A stretch of DNA of 64,000 nt from Uruburuella testudinis. GTDB taxonomy: Bacteria; Pseudomonadota; Gammaproteobacteria; Burkholderiales; Neisseriaceae. The stretch spans positions 186,001-250,000 of the forward strand of contig NZ_CP091508.1 of NCBI RefSeq assembly GCF_022870865.1. The letters run 5' to 3'. The notes beneath the pieces were generated by a model. The model had not been told where the DNA came from and ran no database searches. It was given only the letters and a program-made list of their open reading frames with translations. Below, one piece after another: positions 1 to 10,248 of the stretch (position 1 is its first letter; each line of letters begins with the position of its first letter). Made by a program: the position numbers and the translations under genes.

Positions 1-401
1 CTGAAGCCCGCACCCACCAGCGCCCGAATCACCACCGGCGTTTCGGCCTTGCCGCCGAACATATAGCGGAACTTGGCGGCCTGATTCAAAATCTGGTCGA
101 AACACACGCCGACAAAATCAATAAACATCAATTCGGCAATCGGGCGCATACCGCAAGTGGCCGCGCCGATGGCCGCGCCCACATAAGCGGCTTCAGAAAG
201 CGGCGCATCGAGCAGGCGGTCGCCATATTTGCCATACAGGCCTTTGGTGGCGCCGAGCACGCCGCCCCAGGCATCTTTTTCGCCGTCGGCACCGAAACCG
301 CCGACAATGTCTTCGCCGATCATAATCACGGTTTCATCGCGCGCCATTTCCAAATCGATGGCCTCATTGATGGCCTGTTTCAAGGTGATTCTTCGTTCCA
401 T
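1..401 (-). CDS. acoB: Acetoin dehydrogenase E1 component, beta subunit (partial, runs off the left edge)
   Basis: The first 133 codons are present; the 3' part lies outside the window. The protein starts MERRITLKQAINEAIDLEM and continues with the conserved IGEDI and GKYGDRLLDAPLSEAAYVG stretches of the TPP-dependent E1 beta family (AcoB, PdhB, BkdB type). The alpha and beta subunits together decarboxylate or cleave the substrate and pass a two-carbon unit to an E2 lipoyl protein, which would be encoded further left. An AAAGGAGC ribosome site precedes the ATG. The gene lies 39 bases after acoA and behind acoX, a context that points to acetoin rather than pyruvate as the substrate. Confidence 0.9.
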   Translation of the reverse strand, partial: MERRITLKQAINEAIDLEMARDETVIMIGEDIVGGFGADGEKDAWGGVLGATKGLYGKYGDRLLDAPLSEAAYVGAAIGAATCGMRPIAELMFIDFVGVCFDQILNQAAKFRYMFGGKAETPVVIRALVGAGF

Positions 402-440
402 GATATTGCTCCTTTGTTGGTTTTTTCAGACGGCCTGTAA

Positions 441-1418
441 TCAATAAGACACATACACATCGGTGAGCAGCTCTTCTACAGCCGGCTGCGGTGCGGCTTT
501 GGCTTCCTGCACCGAACGCTCGATTAATTCGGCCACCTCCTTATCGACATCATCCAGCTGGGCGCCGTCGAGCATGCCCGCTTCGGTGACCCGTTGGCGG
601 AAGATTTTCAGGCAGTCGTGGTGTTCGCGCAGATTGTTCACTTCGCCCTCGGGGCGGTAGGTTTGCGCGTCGCCCTCAAAGTGGCCGTAAAAGCGGTTGG
701 TTTTGCATTCGATTAAGGCCGGGCCGCCGCCGTTGCGGGCGCGGCGGATGATTTCGCCGGCAGCTTCGTATACGGCGAAAAAATCGTTGCCGTCAACGGT
801 AACGCCGGGCACGCCGAAGCCGATGCCGCGGTCGACATAGCTGCTGGAAGCGGTGGCGTAATCGCGGCCGGTAGATTCGGCATAGCCGTTGTTTTCAATC
901 ACAAAAATCACTGGCAGATTCCATACTGCCGCCAGATTGAGGCTTTCCAAAACCGTGCCTTGGTTGGCACCGCCGTCGCCGCAGAAGGTTACCGCCACAT
1001 CGCCGTTGCCGCGGTATTTGGCCGCCAGCGCCGCCCCGCAGACCAGCGGTGCGCCGGCGCCCAAAATACCGTTGGCGCCCATCATGCCTTTCGACAAATC
1101 GGCAATGTGCATCGAGCCGCCTTTGCCGTGGCACACGCCGTCGTAGCGGCCGTAAATCTCTTTCATCATGCCGACAACGTAGACACCTTTGGCAATACAA
1201 TGGCCGTGGCCGCGGTGGGTGCTGGCGATGCGGTCGTTGTCGGTGAGGTTCTGCATCACGCCCACAGCGGTGGCTTCTTCGCCGGCGTAAAGATGCACAA
1301 AGCCGGGAATATCGCCGCGTGAAAAGTCGATGTGCAGCCGTTCTTCAAATTCGCGGATGGTTTTCATCTTGCGGTATACCTCGAGCAGCTCGTTGTTGTT
1401 TAATGCGGTTTGGCTCAT
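441..1418 (-). CDS. acoA: Acetoin dehydrogenase E1 component, alpha subunit
   Basis: At 325 residues this is the usual length for an E1 alpha subunit. The thiamine-diphosphate motif is clear around residues 145-178: FCGDGGANQG, followed about 25 residues later by VIENN. The stretch HRGHGHCIAKG and the phosphorylation-loop-like region GHFEGDAQTYR also fit the family. With AcoB it forms the E1 heterotetramer that cleaves acetoin in the cytoplasm. Its ATG overlaps the acoX stop by four bases, so the two are translationally coupled, and acoB follows directly. The order acoX-acoA-acoB matches known acetoin operons. Expression is probably driven by the sigma-54 promoter at 2534-2549. Confidence 0.93.
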   Translation of the reverse strand: MSQTALNNNELLEVYRKMKTIREFEERLHIDFSRGDIPGFVHLYAGEEATAVGVMQNLTDNDRIASTHRGHGHCIAKGVYVVGMMKEIYGRYDGVCHGKGGSMHIADLSKGMMGANGILGAGAPLVCGAALAAKYRGNGDVAVTFCGDGGANQGTVLESLNLAAVWNLPVIFVIENNGYAESTGRDYATASSSYVDRGIGFGVPGVTVDGNDFFAVYEAAGEIIRRARNGGGPALIECKTNRFYGHFEGDAQTYRPEGEVNNLREHHDCLKIFRQRVTEAGMLDGAQLDDVDKEVAELIERSVQEAKAAPQPAVEELLTDVYVSY

Positions 1419-2494
1419 GATGTTTCTCCTTGTGAAACGGGGTGGGCGGTGAGGCGGTGCCGGGCGGCATAGTGCAGCGCGGCTGCCGTGTCTACCGTGT
1501 AGAAAGCGTTTTCCTGCAAACTGATTTCGATGCGCTCGTGTGTGCGAAAAGCGATTTCACGTTCGCCGTCGAGTGCAATCAGGCCGTTTTGGCCGCTTAA
1601 GGTATAAAGGCCGTCTGAAAACAAACGTGTGCAGGCTGCCACGGTAATGGTTTTGACCGTGCCCGGCGCCATTACCGCCTGCAATGCCACGGCGGCTTGG
1701 GCAGCGGCATGTTCGCCGGCGGGCGGGATCAGTTCGAGCACCAGGCCGCCCGCTTCATGGCGGTCGAGCGGGTGCAGCATAGCGGCAATGGCAGACAGGC
1801 CGACGGCTTCCACTGAAGCTTGGGTAACGACGATGGTGCGCAAGGTATCGGCATCGCCGATGGCTTTGGCACCGAGCATGCGTTCGTTGAGAATGGCGGC
1901 ATCAATCAGCGCCAAATCGTGTTGCAACAAAGTGTTGTCGGCACCGAAGCGGCGGATATGCAGGCATTTGTTGCGGCGGACGGCAGCTTCAGCAGGGATT
2001 TTGCCGGCGGCATAGAGGCCGGCGGCAAATGCGGTGACGGTGGCTTCGCGCATCGGCGGAAAAGCATTATTGGTGCCGGTGGAAATGCCGGCAATCGGTG
2101 TCTTGCCGCAGCCTTTGACCACCGCACGGTGGGTGCCGTCGCCGCCGAGCACCAGAATGGCAGACAGCCCGGCCTGATGCATGATTTCGGCAGCACGGGT
2201 GGAATCGGCGGTGTGCCCGCTCACCGGCATTTCTACCCACACGATTGCGGGCAGCGGGTCGGCACAATCGGCCGCCAATGCCGGCAGCATCCGCTCGAAA
2301 TGGGCGCGCAAGCCTTCGCCTTCGGGCATCAGCCACACTTCATCGGTTCCGCAGGCTGCCAGCGCCGCCACAATACGCAGCAGCATATTGGCGCGCTCGC
2401 CCAGCGGCAGGCCGGCGGCATGGGAAATCACGCGGCGGATATCGCGGGCGGAAACAGGGTTGGCAATAATGCCGACACGGACGGGGGCTGGCAT
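1415..2494 (-). CDS. acoX: AcoX, NAD-kinase-like protein of the acetoin operon
   Basis: The 359-residue protein has the diacylglycerol/NAD-kinase fold signature: VGIIANPVSARDIRR at the N terminus, then LVLGGDGTHRAVVKG (GGDGT nucleotide motif near residue 119) and GISTGTNNAFP. This is the pattern of AcoX proteins encoded beside acetoin dehydrogenase genes; their exact role is not settled. It is the first gene of the operon. AAGGAAG lies a few bases before the ATG, and the leader from the predicted sigma-54 start near 2524 is about 30 bases long. It overlaps acoA by four bases. A DUS at about 1610-1620 lies within the reading frame. Confidence 0.9.
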   Translation of the reverse strand: MPAPVRVGIIANPVSARDIRRVISHAAGLPLGERANMLLRIVAALAACGTDEVWLMPEGEGLRAHFERMLPALAADCADPLPAIVWVEMPVSGHTADSTRAAEIMHQAGLSAILVLGGDGTHRAVVKGCGKTPIAGISTGTNNAFPPMREATVTAFAAGLYAAGKIPAEAAVRRNKCLHIRRFGADNTLLQHDLALIDAAILNERMLGAKAIGDADTLRTIVVTQASVEAVGLSAIAAMLHPLDRHEAGGLVLELIPPAGEHAAAQAAVALQAVMAPGTVKTITVAACTRLFSDGLYTLSGQNGLIALDGEREIAFRTHERIEISLQENAFYTVDTAAALHYAARHRLTAHPVSQGETS

Positions 2495-2533
2495 GAGGCT
2501 TCCTTTTCGGATGGCAGGCTTTCCGAAAGACGA

Positions 2534-2549
2534 AGCAATGCCCGTGCCA
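2534..2549 (-). promoter_or_regulatory. Sigma-54 (-24/-12) promoter of the acoXAB operon
   Basis: On the minus strand the sequence reads TGGCACGGGCATTGCT. It carries both RpoN elements (TGGCAC and TTGCT) at the required spacing, with invariant GG and GC ten bases apart. Transcription should start near 2524, just before acoX. The site lies directly upstream of a target operon whose regulator, AcoR, is a sigma-54 activator encoded next door, so the assignment rests on both sequence and context. An AT-rich tract at about 2559-2600, with a near match to an IHF site, could help DNA looping. Confidence 0.88.
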
Positions 2550-2621
2550 AACAGGGTGTTTTAATTTTATTGATTGAAAACAAAGAAAAATATTTTCAGA
2601 CGGCCAGATGGGCGCAGCAGA

Positions 2622-2674
2622 TGTCACACGCTGTTACGATACATTGTGACAGTTGGCATGTGACAGTTGTGACA
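2622..2674 (-). promoter_or_regulatory. Candidate AcoR enhancer: four TGTGACA repeats
   Basis: The heptamer TGTGACA or its complement TGTCACA occurs at 2622-2628 (opposite orientation), 2645-2651, 2659-2665 and 2668-2674. The cluster lies roughly 100-150 bases upstream of the predicted sigma-54 start, the normal distance for an enhancer-binding activator. That AcoR binds it is an inference. Confidence 0.65.
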
Positions 2675-2732
2675 GGTATTATCCCCATTTAAAAAAGCAA
2701 GCCGGCGGTGTGGGCATTACGGACAAAGAAAT

Positions 2733-2763
2733 CGGGCCGTCTGAAAACTTTTCAGACGGCCCG
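2733..2763 (-). terminator. DUS-pair hairpin between acoR and the aco promoter
   Basis: CGGGCCGTCTGAAAA is followed after a short loop by its complement, giving a perfect stem made from two facing uptake sequences. It would end acoR transcripts before they reach the acoX control region. Confidence 0.65.
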
Positions 2764-2897
2764 GCAACGGCTTCAATCCAAACACTCCGGTGTGAATATT
2801 TTCATGCGCGATGGGCAAAACTGTGTCGGAGGCAGAAGCGGAACTTGGCAAATATCATATTTCCCGTTGAGTGAAAGCAAACGTTTCAGCCCGATAT

Positions 2898-4814
2898 TCA
2901 GACGGCCAAACCGTATTTTTTCAAATAACGGTAGACCGTCATGCGGCTGACGCCGAGGGCTTTGGCCAATGCCGATACGTTGCCCCGATAATTATCCAGC
3001 GCCGCTGTCAGCGTATCTGCGCCGGCCAATGCCGATTTATCCGGCACGGCTGCGGGCGTGTCTGCCGGGTCGTGGAAAAACGGCCGGGCGCCGGTTTTAA
3101 TGTAATCGGGCAGATCGTCGCTTTCGATGCGCACGCCGGCGGCGGTGAGCAGTGCCACTTCGAGCACGCTGGCCAGTTGGCGCAGGTTGCCCGGCCAGTG
3201 GTAGGCGCGCAAGGTGTCGAGGGCGCGGGCGGAAAGGGCTTTGAGCGGGCAGCCGGTTTTTTCGGCGGCACGTTGCAAAATGATGCGCATGATGTAGTCG
3301 AAATCATCGCGTTCGCGCACCGGCGGCAGCGTGAGCTGCATACCGTTGAGGCGGTAATACAAATCTTCGCGAAATTTGCCCGCGCCGATGCGGGCCTGCA
3401 AATCGGCATGGGTGGCGGAAATGATGCGCACGTCGACTTTCACGGCGCGGGTGCTGCCCACCGGCATCACTTCACGTTCGGACAATACGCGCAGCAGCCG
3501 CGATTGCAGATAAAGCGGCATATCGCCGATTTCGTCGAGAAACAGCGTACCGCCGTCGGCCGCCTGAATCAGGCCGGTTTTGCCGTTGCGGTCGGCGCCG
3601 GAAAAGCTGCCCGGTGCATAACCGTAGAGCTCGCTTTCAATCAGGTTTTCGGGAATGGCGGCACAGTTGACGGCGATAAACGGTTGGCCGGCGCGGCTGC
3701 CGGCCAGGTGGATGGCGCGGGCGAGAAATTCTTTGCCCGAACCGGTTTCGCCGTTAATCAATACCGGCACTTGGGTGTCGGCCAGCACGGCAATGCGTTG
3801 CAGGGTGCGGCGGTGGCGGCTTTGCGGGCCGTAGAGTTGCGAGAGCGCCGCGGGCAGCTCCGGCTCGTGCGCGGCGGCGGTGCGTTGGTCAGCCGGCGGC
3901 GACACACTGGCAAATAGGGCGGTATTGCCGAGGGTGAGGGTGGTGCGCTCGCCGGCGGTGCTGTAGACGGCAAGCAGGCTTTTGTCGGCCAGCCGGTCGA
4001 AAGGGCTGCCGATCAGGCTTTCAGACGGCATCGCCAGATGTTCGGCAGCCCAGCGGAAAAAAGCGTGGTTGGCGCCGCTGATTTGGCCGGCATCGTTGAC
4101 GGCAATCAGAAATTCGGGCGCCACGTTGAGAAATTCAGCAGCATAACCGAGACGCACTATCCAGTCGCGCCGGTGGGTTTGGATCAGCGCGGCAATTTCG
4201 ACCAATGCGGTAAAATGGCGCACCAGTTGCAACACCCAATATTGGCTCTGTTTGGCAGGCGGCGGCGTGAGCGCGGAAACATCAAGCACGGCGCGCAGGC
4301 GGTTTTGCGAATCGAATACCGGCGCGGCGGTGCAGGAAAGGCCGATATGGGTGGCATCGAAGTGGTCGGCACGGTGCACAATGGCTGCATTGCCGGTGGC
4401 CAGCACCATGGCCACGGCGCTGGTGCCGTTGGTGTTTTCACGCCAAAGCGCGCCTAAGTGCAGGCCTGCGCGGGTCAGCTCGCGCTGCTGCTGTTCGCAG
4501 CCGAACGATTCCACCACCACGCCTTGCGCATCGGCCAGCAGCACCACATAGCCCATGTCGCGGATTTGTTTCCACAATGCTTGCAGGCCGTGGCGGGCAA
4601 CGGCGGTGAGGCTGTCCATGGCATCTTGGTGTTCGACCAGATGGTGGTGCGGCAGAATCATGGCCTCGCGCAGGGTTTCGGGGTTGAGGCCGTGCTGGTG
4701 TACGCAGCGCTGCCATGAGGCGGCGATTTTCGGGTCGATGCTGCGGGTGTGGCGGGTATCGCCGTAGACCAGCGCCATTACGTCGCGGATGTGTCGGGTT
4801 TGTTTGGCCAACAT
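2898..4814 (-). CDS. acoR: AcoR, sigma-54-dependent activator of acetoin catabolism
   Basis: The protein has a GAF-type sensor region, an AAA+ domain and a C-terminal Fis helix-turn-helix. Visible AAA+ landmarks are Walker A GETGSGKE (about residue 355), the sigma-54 contact loop as GSFSGA (consensus GAFTGA), and Walker B GGTLFLDEIGDMP. The C terminus reads ALGVSRMTVYRYLKKYG. I start it at 4814 (MLAKQTRHIRD, 638 residues) because AAGGAGCG sits at the right distance there. The longer frame from 4883 takes 23 residues from an inserted A element. That element begins 27 bases upstream of the start, so acoR's original promoter may be displaced. Confidence 0.9.
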   Translation of the reverse strand: MLAKQTRHIRDVMALVYGDTRHTRSIDPKIAASWQRCVHQHGLNPETLREAMILPHHHLVEHQDAMDSLTAVARHGLQALWKQIRDMGYVVLLADAQGVVVESFGCEQQQRELTRAGLHLGALWRENTNGTSAVAMVLATGNAAIVHRADHFDATHIGLSCTAAPVFDSQNRLRAVLDVSALTPPPAKQSQYWVLQLVRHFTALVEIAALIQTHRRDWIVRLGYAAEFLNVAPEFLIAVNDAGQISGANHAFFRWAAEHLAMPSESLIGSPFDRLADKSLLAVYSTAGERTTLTLGNTALFASVSPPADQRTAAAHEPELPAALSQLYGPQSRHRRTLQRIAVLADTQVPVLINGETGSGKEFLARAIHLAGSRAGQPFIAVNCAAIPENLIESELYGYAPGSFSGADRNGKTGLIQAADGGTLFLDEIGDMPLYLQSRLLRVLSEREVMPVGSTRAVKVDVRIISATHADLQARIGAGKFREDLYYRLNGMQLTLPPVRERDDFDYIMRIILQRAAEKTGCPLKALSARALDTLRAYHWPGNLRQLASVLEVALLTAAGVRIESDDLPDYIKTGARPFFHDPADTPAAVPDKSALAGADTLTAALDNYRGNVSALAKALGVSRMTVYRYLKKYGLAV

Positions 4815-4840
4815 ATGGTATGCGCTCCTTAATGTCGGGT

Positions 4841-4936
4841 ATGCCCGTTCACAAAAATAATCTAACCGCGCGGGCGTACTCAAGCTGTATTGTCTCCGGC
4901 TCGCCGCCTTATTGGCTGACTTTTGTGAATGGGCAT
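4841..4936. mobile_element. A-type inverted-repeat element, short form
   Basis: This 96-base copy has GCCCGTTCACAAAAATAA at the left and its counterpart ending TGAATGGGC at the right. It sits directly upstream of acoR and abuts a B element on its other side. It has no coding capacity. Confidence 0.75.
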
Positions 4937-4938
4937 CA

Positions 4939-5098
4939 GGGTATCGTAACTATTTGATTGGCGGGTGCTTGTTGCCCCTGAAAACGCATCTGCTGCGTTA
5001 ACAATCCTTGCAAGATGCCCCGCGTGCTGCGTTTTTTGTCTGGAATCTGCACTTTTATCATAAAAAATCTGAATCATTCTAAAATGGTCAGGATACCC
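4939..5098. mobile_element. B-type inverted-repeat element
   Basis: The ends read GGGTATCG and GGATACCC, a diverged form of the B ends, and the right end is followed by TA. The interior has the family's CCTGAAAACGCATCTGCTGC segment. A right-half A element follows directly, the same arrangement as the nested pair at 54749-55040. Confidence 0.7.
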
Positions 5099-5100
5099 TA

Positions 5101-5160
5101 AAGCAGTCCTCTTCAAGCTCGGGCAAGCCAACGCGGTTAGGCTGTTTGTGTGAATGGGTA
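5101..5160. repeat. Right half of a long A element
   Basis: The segment from CAGTCCTCTTCAAGCTCGGG to TGAATGGGTA matches the right half of long A elements. Its left half is absent, apparently replaced by the B element before it. Confidence 0.65.
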
Positions 5161-5279
5161 TCACATGCGGCCGGTTGTGTTGCCGCAAATTGCGTGTGTG
5201 GGAAGGTGTTGTGGTGTTTATCTTAGAGGCAAAAGCCGGCAAGGTCTAGAGTATTAACTTGAAACCTATGCAAAGAATC

Positions 5280-5309
5280 AAGGCCGTCTGAAATATTTTC
5301 AGACGGCCT
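5280..5309. terminator. DUS-pair hairpin
   Basis: AGGCCGTCTGAAA and its inverted copy form a tight stem with A and T runs at the loop. It lies in the gap between the flavoprotein gene and acoR, next to a B element. Confidence 0.55.
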
Positions 5310-5310
5310 A

Positions 5311-5469
5311 AGGATGTTTTGATGTCGATTTAAGGGTGTATTTTGCCCCTGAAAACGCATCTGCTGCGTTAAAAAGCCTCGCAAGATGTCCAATCGTGCT
5401 GCGTTTTCTGCCTGGCATCTGCACTTTTATCACAAAAAATCTGAATAATTCTGAATTGTTATGACACCC
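5311..5469. mobile_element. B-type inverted-repeat element
   Basis: This copy of about 159 bases is flanked by TA on both sides (5309-5310 and 5470-5471). The left end is diverged (AGGATGTTTTGA) while the right end keeps ATGACACCC. The whole gap 4815-5544 is repeats, one DUS hairpin and about 120 bases without a recognisable feature. Confidence 0.75.
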
Positions 5470-5544
5470 TAGATTTAACGTTTAAAACATTTCGGTTTTT
5501 TTATCGGGCAAAATGGCGTTAATTTGCAGCTGTTGTGCAAGCGT

Positions 5545-6801
5545 TCAGCAACCGTCTGCCGCAACCGCTGCTGCCGCACACACGGCCGATGACCATGCCC
5601 ATTGGAAGTTGTAGCCGCCCAGCCAGCCGGTAATGTCCATCACTTCGCCGATAAAATACAGCCCGCTCTGCTGCTTGCTTTGCATGGTTTTCGGGTTGAT
5701 TTCTTTAACATTCACACCGCCGCGGGTGGCTTCGGCTTTTTTGTGGCCGTCTGAACCGCTGGGCAGCAGGGTCCAGCTGTTGAGGCTGTGGCCCAAATTC
5801 TGCAACACCGCATCAGGTATGTCGGCCCATTTTTGCGTGGCCGATGCTGTAAATTGCGGCTGGGCCAGCCAAAAATCCAGCAGCCGCTCGGGCAGCTGCG
5901 GGCATAATTGTTTCAGAGCGGTGTTGAGTTGGATTTTCTGGTTGCGCTTGCCGCCGCATAGCGCCGCCGCCACATCGGCAGCGGGGGCGAGGTTGATGTG
6001 TATCGGCGCGCCCGGCTGCCAATAGCTGGAAATCTGCAAAATCGCCGGGCCGCTCAAGCCTTTGTGGCGGAACAATAAATCTTCGTCAAACGAAACGGCC
6101 TGCTTGCCGCTGCCGCTGCTGATGCGCACGGGCATGGCGATGCCGGCCAGCGTGTCGTAGCCGTGTTGTGCCCAATGCTCGAAACGCAGCGGCACCAGCG
6201 CGGCGGCGGGGGAAATGATGCTGTGGCCGAACTGCTTGGCCAATTCGTAGCCGAACGGGGTGGCGCCGACAGCGGGCACGGCCAGACCGCCGGTAGCGAT
6301 AACCAGATGGCGGCAGCGGAACGTGGCTTGGTTGGTGTGTAATTCAAAACGCAGTGCAGAGGCCGTCTGAAACGGTGCGGCCGATTCAATCAGGCATTCG
6401 GTATGCCACACCACGCCGCCTTTGGCGCATTCGCGTTGCAATACATCGATAACATCTTGTGCGCTGTGGTCGCAAAAAAGCTGGCCTTTGTGCTTTTCAT
6501 GATAGGGCACGCCGTAGCCGTCGAGCAGGGCGGTGAAATCGGCGCTGTGGTAGCGCGACAGGGCATGGCGCACGAAACGCGGTTGTTGCGACACGAAATA
6601 TTGCGAACCGTCGTGGCCGTTGAGGTTGCGGTTGGTAAAGTTGCAGCGGCCGCCGCCGGAAATGCGGATTTTTTCGCCGATTTTGGCGCTATGGTCGAGC
6701 AGCGCCACGCTTTTACCGGCTTGGCCGATGCGGGCGGCGCACATCATGCCGGCGGCGCCGGCGCCGATAATCACGGTATCGAAAGTGTGGGCGGAATTCA
6801 T
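5545..6801 (-). CDS. FAD-dependent oxidoreductase of the BaiN/HI0933 family
   Basis: The 418-residue protein opens with the dinucleotide fold IIGAGAAGMMCAARIG and then IRISGGGRCNFTNRN, the signature of the HI0933/YhiN/BaiN family. It ends with GLYFIGEVMDITGWLGGYNFQWAWSSA, the second FAD contact of that family. The biochemical substrate of most members is unknown. It is presumably cytoplasmic. It stands alone on the minus strand, divergent from parB. A DUS lies inside the coding sequence near 5746. Confidence 0.85.
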   Translation of the reverse strand: MNSAHTFDTVIIGAGAAGMMCAARIGQAGKSVALLDHSAKIGEKIRISGGGRCNFTNRNLNGHDGSQYFVSQQPRFVRHALSRYHSADFTALLDGYGVPYHEKHKGQLFCDHSAQDVIDVLQRECAKGGVVWHTECLIESAAPFQTASALRFELHTNQATFRCRHLVIATGGLAVPAVGATPFGYELAKQFGHSIISPAAALVPLRFEHWAQHGYDTLAGIAMPVRISSGSGKQAVSFDEDLLFRHKGLSGPAILQISSYWQPGAPIHINLAPAADVAAALCGGKRNQKIQLNTALKQLCPQLPERLLDFWLAQPQFTASATQKWADIPDAVLQNLGHSLNSWTLLPSGSDGHKKAEATRGGVNVKEINPKTMQSKQQSGLYFIGEVMDITGWLGGYNFQWAWSSAVCAAAAVAADGC

Positions 6802-6901
6802 GGTCGGTATGTTCAGACGGCCTAAAACGGCTATTGTAATCGATTAGGCCCTCTGAAAGTGCGGCTTTGTCGGCAACATGAATTTTGTCTGCACAGCGTA
6901 T

Positions 6902-6930
6902 TTCACGAGTATGATGTTATTGGTTAGAAT
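6902..6930 (+). promoter_or_regulatory. Possible sigma-70 promoter of parB
   Basis: TTCACG and TAGAAT are separated by 17 bases, about 36 bases before the parB start. The -35 box is weak. An ATGCCGTCTGAA uptake sequence lies between this site and the ribosome site. Confidence 0.35.
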
Positions 6931-6966
6931 AGCGGCCATCGATATGCCGTCTGAAAAGGAACAAAC

Positions 6967-7827
6967 ATGGCAAAACCCAAAGGCGGCTTAGGTCGCGGTT
7001 TAGACTCTCTGATTTCCAACAGCATTGCCGGCGGTGAGAGCGATCGCCTGACCAGTGTGGCTGTCGGCGACATCCAGCCCGGCCGCTACCAGCCGCGTGT
7101 GCAGATAGACGACGAAGCCTTGCAGGAATTGGCCGAATCGATTAAAGCGCAAGGTGTGATTCAGCCGGTGATTGTGCGCGAGCGCGGGTTGTCGCAATAC
7201 GAGCTGATTGCCGGCGAGCGCCGTTGGCGTGCCAGCCAGCTGGCCGGTTTGACCGAAATTCCGGTAGTGATTAAAAGCATCAACGATGAAGCCGCGCTGG
7301 CGATGGGTTTGATTGAAAACCTGCAACGCGAAAACCTCAACCCCATCGAAGAAGCCCGCGGCCTCAAGCGCTTGGCCGATGAATTCAGCCTCACCCACGA
7401 AACCATCGCCAAAGCGGTGGGCAAAAGCCGCAGCGCCATTTCCAACAGCCTGCGCCTGCTCGCCCTGCCCGAGCCTGTGCAAGATATGCTCTATCAGCGC
7501 CGTTTGGAAATGGGCCATGCCCGTGCGCTGCTCACGCTGCCGGTGGTGGCGCAACTGACTTTGGCGCAAAAAGCAGTGAAAAACGGTTGGTCGGTGCGCG
7601 AAGTGGAACGGCGCAGCCAGATGGCGCAGCAAGGCAAAAGCGACAGTGTGCCCAAACCGGTGTCGCCCGATATCCGCCGACTGAATGAGGCGCTCACGGA
7701 AAAACTGGGCGTGAATGCCGAAATCCAAACCGGCAATCAGAAAAAAGGCAGAATCGTGCTGCATTTCGACAGTCCGGAAACGTTGGAAAACCTGCTGAAG
7801 CAGTTGGGCGTTGCAGGCGAATATTGA
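6967..7827 (+). CDS. parB: Chromosome-partitioning protein ParB
   Basis: The 286-residue protein has the ParB N-terminal start KGGLGRGLDSLI and the CTP-binding box GERRWRA at residues 83-89. The ENLQREN motif and a helix-turn-helix around AKAVGKSRSAISNSLRLL follow. The C-terminal dimerisation segment ends the protein. ParB loads at parS sites near the origin and organises segregation with ParA. AAAGGA precedes the ATG. It is followed by a DUS-pair hairpin and then the ATP synthase operon, an arrangement seen in other Neisseria. No parA is present in the window. Confidence 0.95.
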   Translation: MAKPKGGLGRGLDSLISNSIAGGESDRLTSVAVGDIQPGRYQPRVQIDDEALQELAESIKAQGVIQPVIVRERGLSQYELIAGERRWRASQLAGLTEIPVVIKSINDEAALAMGLIENLQRENLNPIEEARGLKRLADEFSLTHETIAKAVGKSRSAISNSLRLLALPEPVQDMLYQRRLEMGHARALLTLPVVAQLTLAQKAVKNGWSVREVERRSQMAQQGKSDSVPKPVSPDIRRLNEALTEKLGVNAEIQTGNQKKGRIVLHFDSPETLENLLKQLGVAGEY

Positions 7828-7850
7828 AGCCCGCCTGCTTTCGCAGCAAA

Positions 7851-7889
7851 GGCCGCCTGAAACGGCTGTTTTCAGACGGCCCGGGTTTT
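7851..7889 (+). terminator. DUS-pair hairpin after parB
   Basis: GGCCGCCTGAAA (one mismatch to the uptake sequence) pairs with TTTCAGACGGCC and is followed by a short T run. It separates parB from the atp operon. The rest of the gap to 8196 holds the atp promoter and otherwise nothing I recognise. Confidence 0.65.
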
Positions 7890-8132
7890 TGATATAAATC
7901 ATGCAAATTTATACAAAACGGAGCAGAATATAAACTTATCAGGCCATAATCTGCTGTTTAATTTTTTAAATTGTGTAGTAGTATGTAGTCCCAAAATAGC
8001 AAGACGGAATATGCGGCCGGCCGGGTGCTTAGCAGCTTTTTCGCTGCCGGTACAGGCGCCGGCAGATACAGCCAGTCTAAACCAGGCTCGGCGCAGGCAC
8101 ATTTCAGCATTCACAAAGATTAACAAATTGGC

Positions 8133-8161
8133 TTGACGTGTAAAAGCTTCTTCATTATAGT
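8133..8161 (+). promoter_or_regulatory. Sigma-70 promoter of the atp operon
   Basis: TTGACG and TATAGT are separated by exactly 17 bases and lie 36 bases before atpI. This is the best -35/-10 pair in the gap. Confidence 0.65.
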
Positions 8162-8196
8162 AGCCCCGCCTATATTGCCTTGTAGCTGCGTGTTGT

Positions 8197-9406
<1,210 letters not shown>

Positions 9407-9425
9407 GTTTTATGTAGTTTGGTAG

Positions 9426-9716
<291 letters not shown>

Positions 9717-9773
9717 GTCTAACCAAACGAAAAGTCGTTTGTTTGATTAACCCTAATACGAAGGTTAAGTAAA

Positions 9774-10244
9774 GTGAATTTAAATGCAACCCTATTTGCG
9801 CAGTTAATCGTCTTTTTCATTTTGGTGTGGTTCACCATGAAGTTTGTGTGGCCCCCGATTGCAAAAGCGCTTGACGAGCGCGCCGACAAAATCGCCGAAG
9901 GCTTGGCTGCGGCCGAGCGCGGTAAAAACGATTTTGAGCAGGCAGAAAAGCGTGTTGCAGAACTCTTAGCCGAAGGACGTAATCAGGTTACTGAAATGGT
10001 AGCCAATGCAGAGAAACGTGCAGCCCAAATCGTTGAAGATGCCAAAACACAGGCCTCCAGCGAAGCTGCCCGTATTACGGCGCAAGCCAAAGCCGACGTA
10101 GAACAAGAAGCCAATCGCGCCCGCGAAGCTTTGCGTGAACAAGTGGCTGCTTTGGCGGTAAAAGGTGCAGAGTCTATTTTGCGCAGCGAAGTCAATGCTG
10201 ATAAACACGCACAAATGCTCAGCGCCCTGAAACAGGAGCTGTAA
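9774..10244 (+). CDS. atpF: ATP synthase Fo subunit b
   Basis: This 156-residue protein has one N-terminal membrane helix ([20 protein letters not shown]) followed by a long charged coiled coil, the peripheral stalk. The start is GTG, preceded by AAGG. It lies between atpE and atpH with four bases to the next gene, the normal order. Confidence 0.96.
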   Translation: MNLNATLFAQLIVFFILVWFTMKFVWPPIAKALDERADKIAEGLAAAERGKNDFEQAEKRVAELLAEGRNQVTEMVANAEKRAAQIVEDAKTQASSEAARITAQAKADVEQEANRAREALREQVAALAVKGAESILRSEVNADKHAQMLSALKQEL

Positions 10245-10248
10245 TCTT

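Noticed and set aside
2871..3917. Long plus-strand frame opposite acoR
   Set aside because: It lies entirely over the well-supported acoR gene on the other strand and shows no family features. The same holds for long frames opposite ureBC, prfB, urtB, urtA and the ATP synthase genes.
4815..4883. 23-residue N-terminal extension of AcoR
   Set aside because: It is translated from an A element and AAGGAGCG supports the start at 4814.
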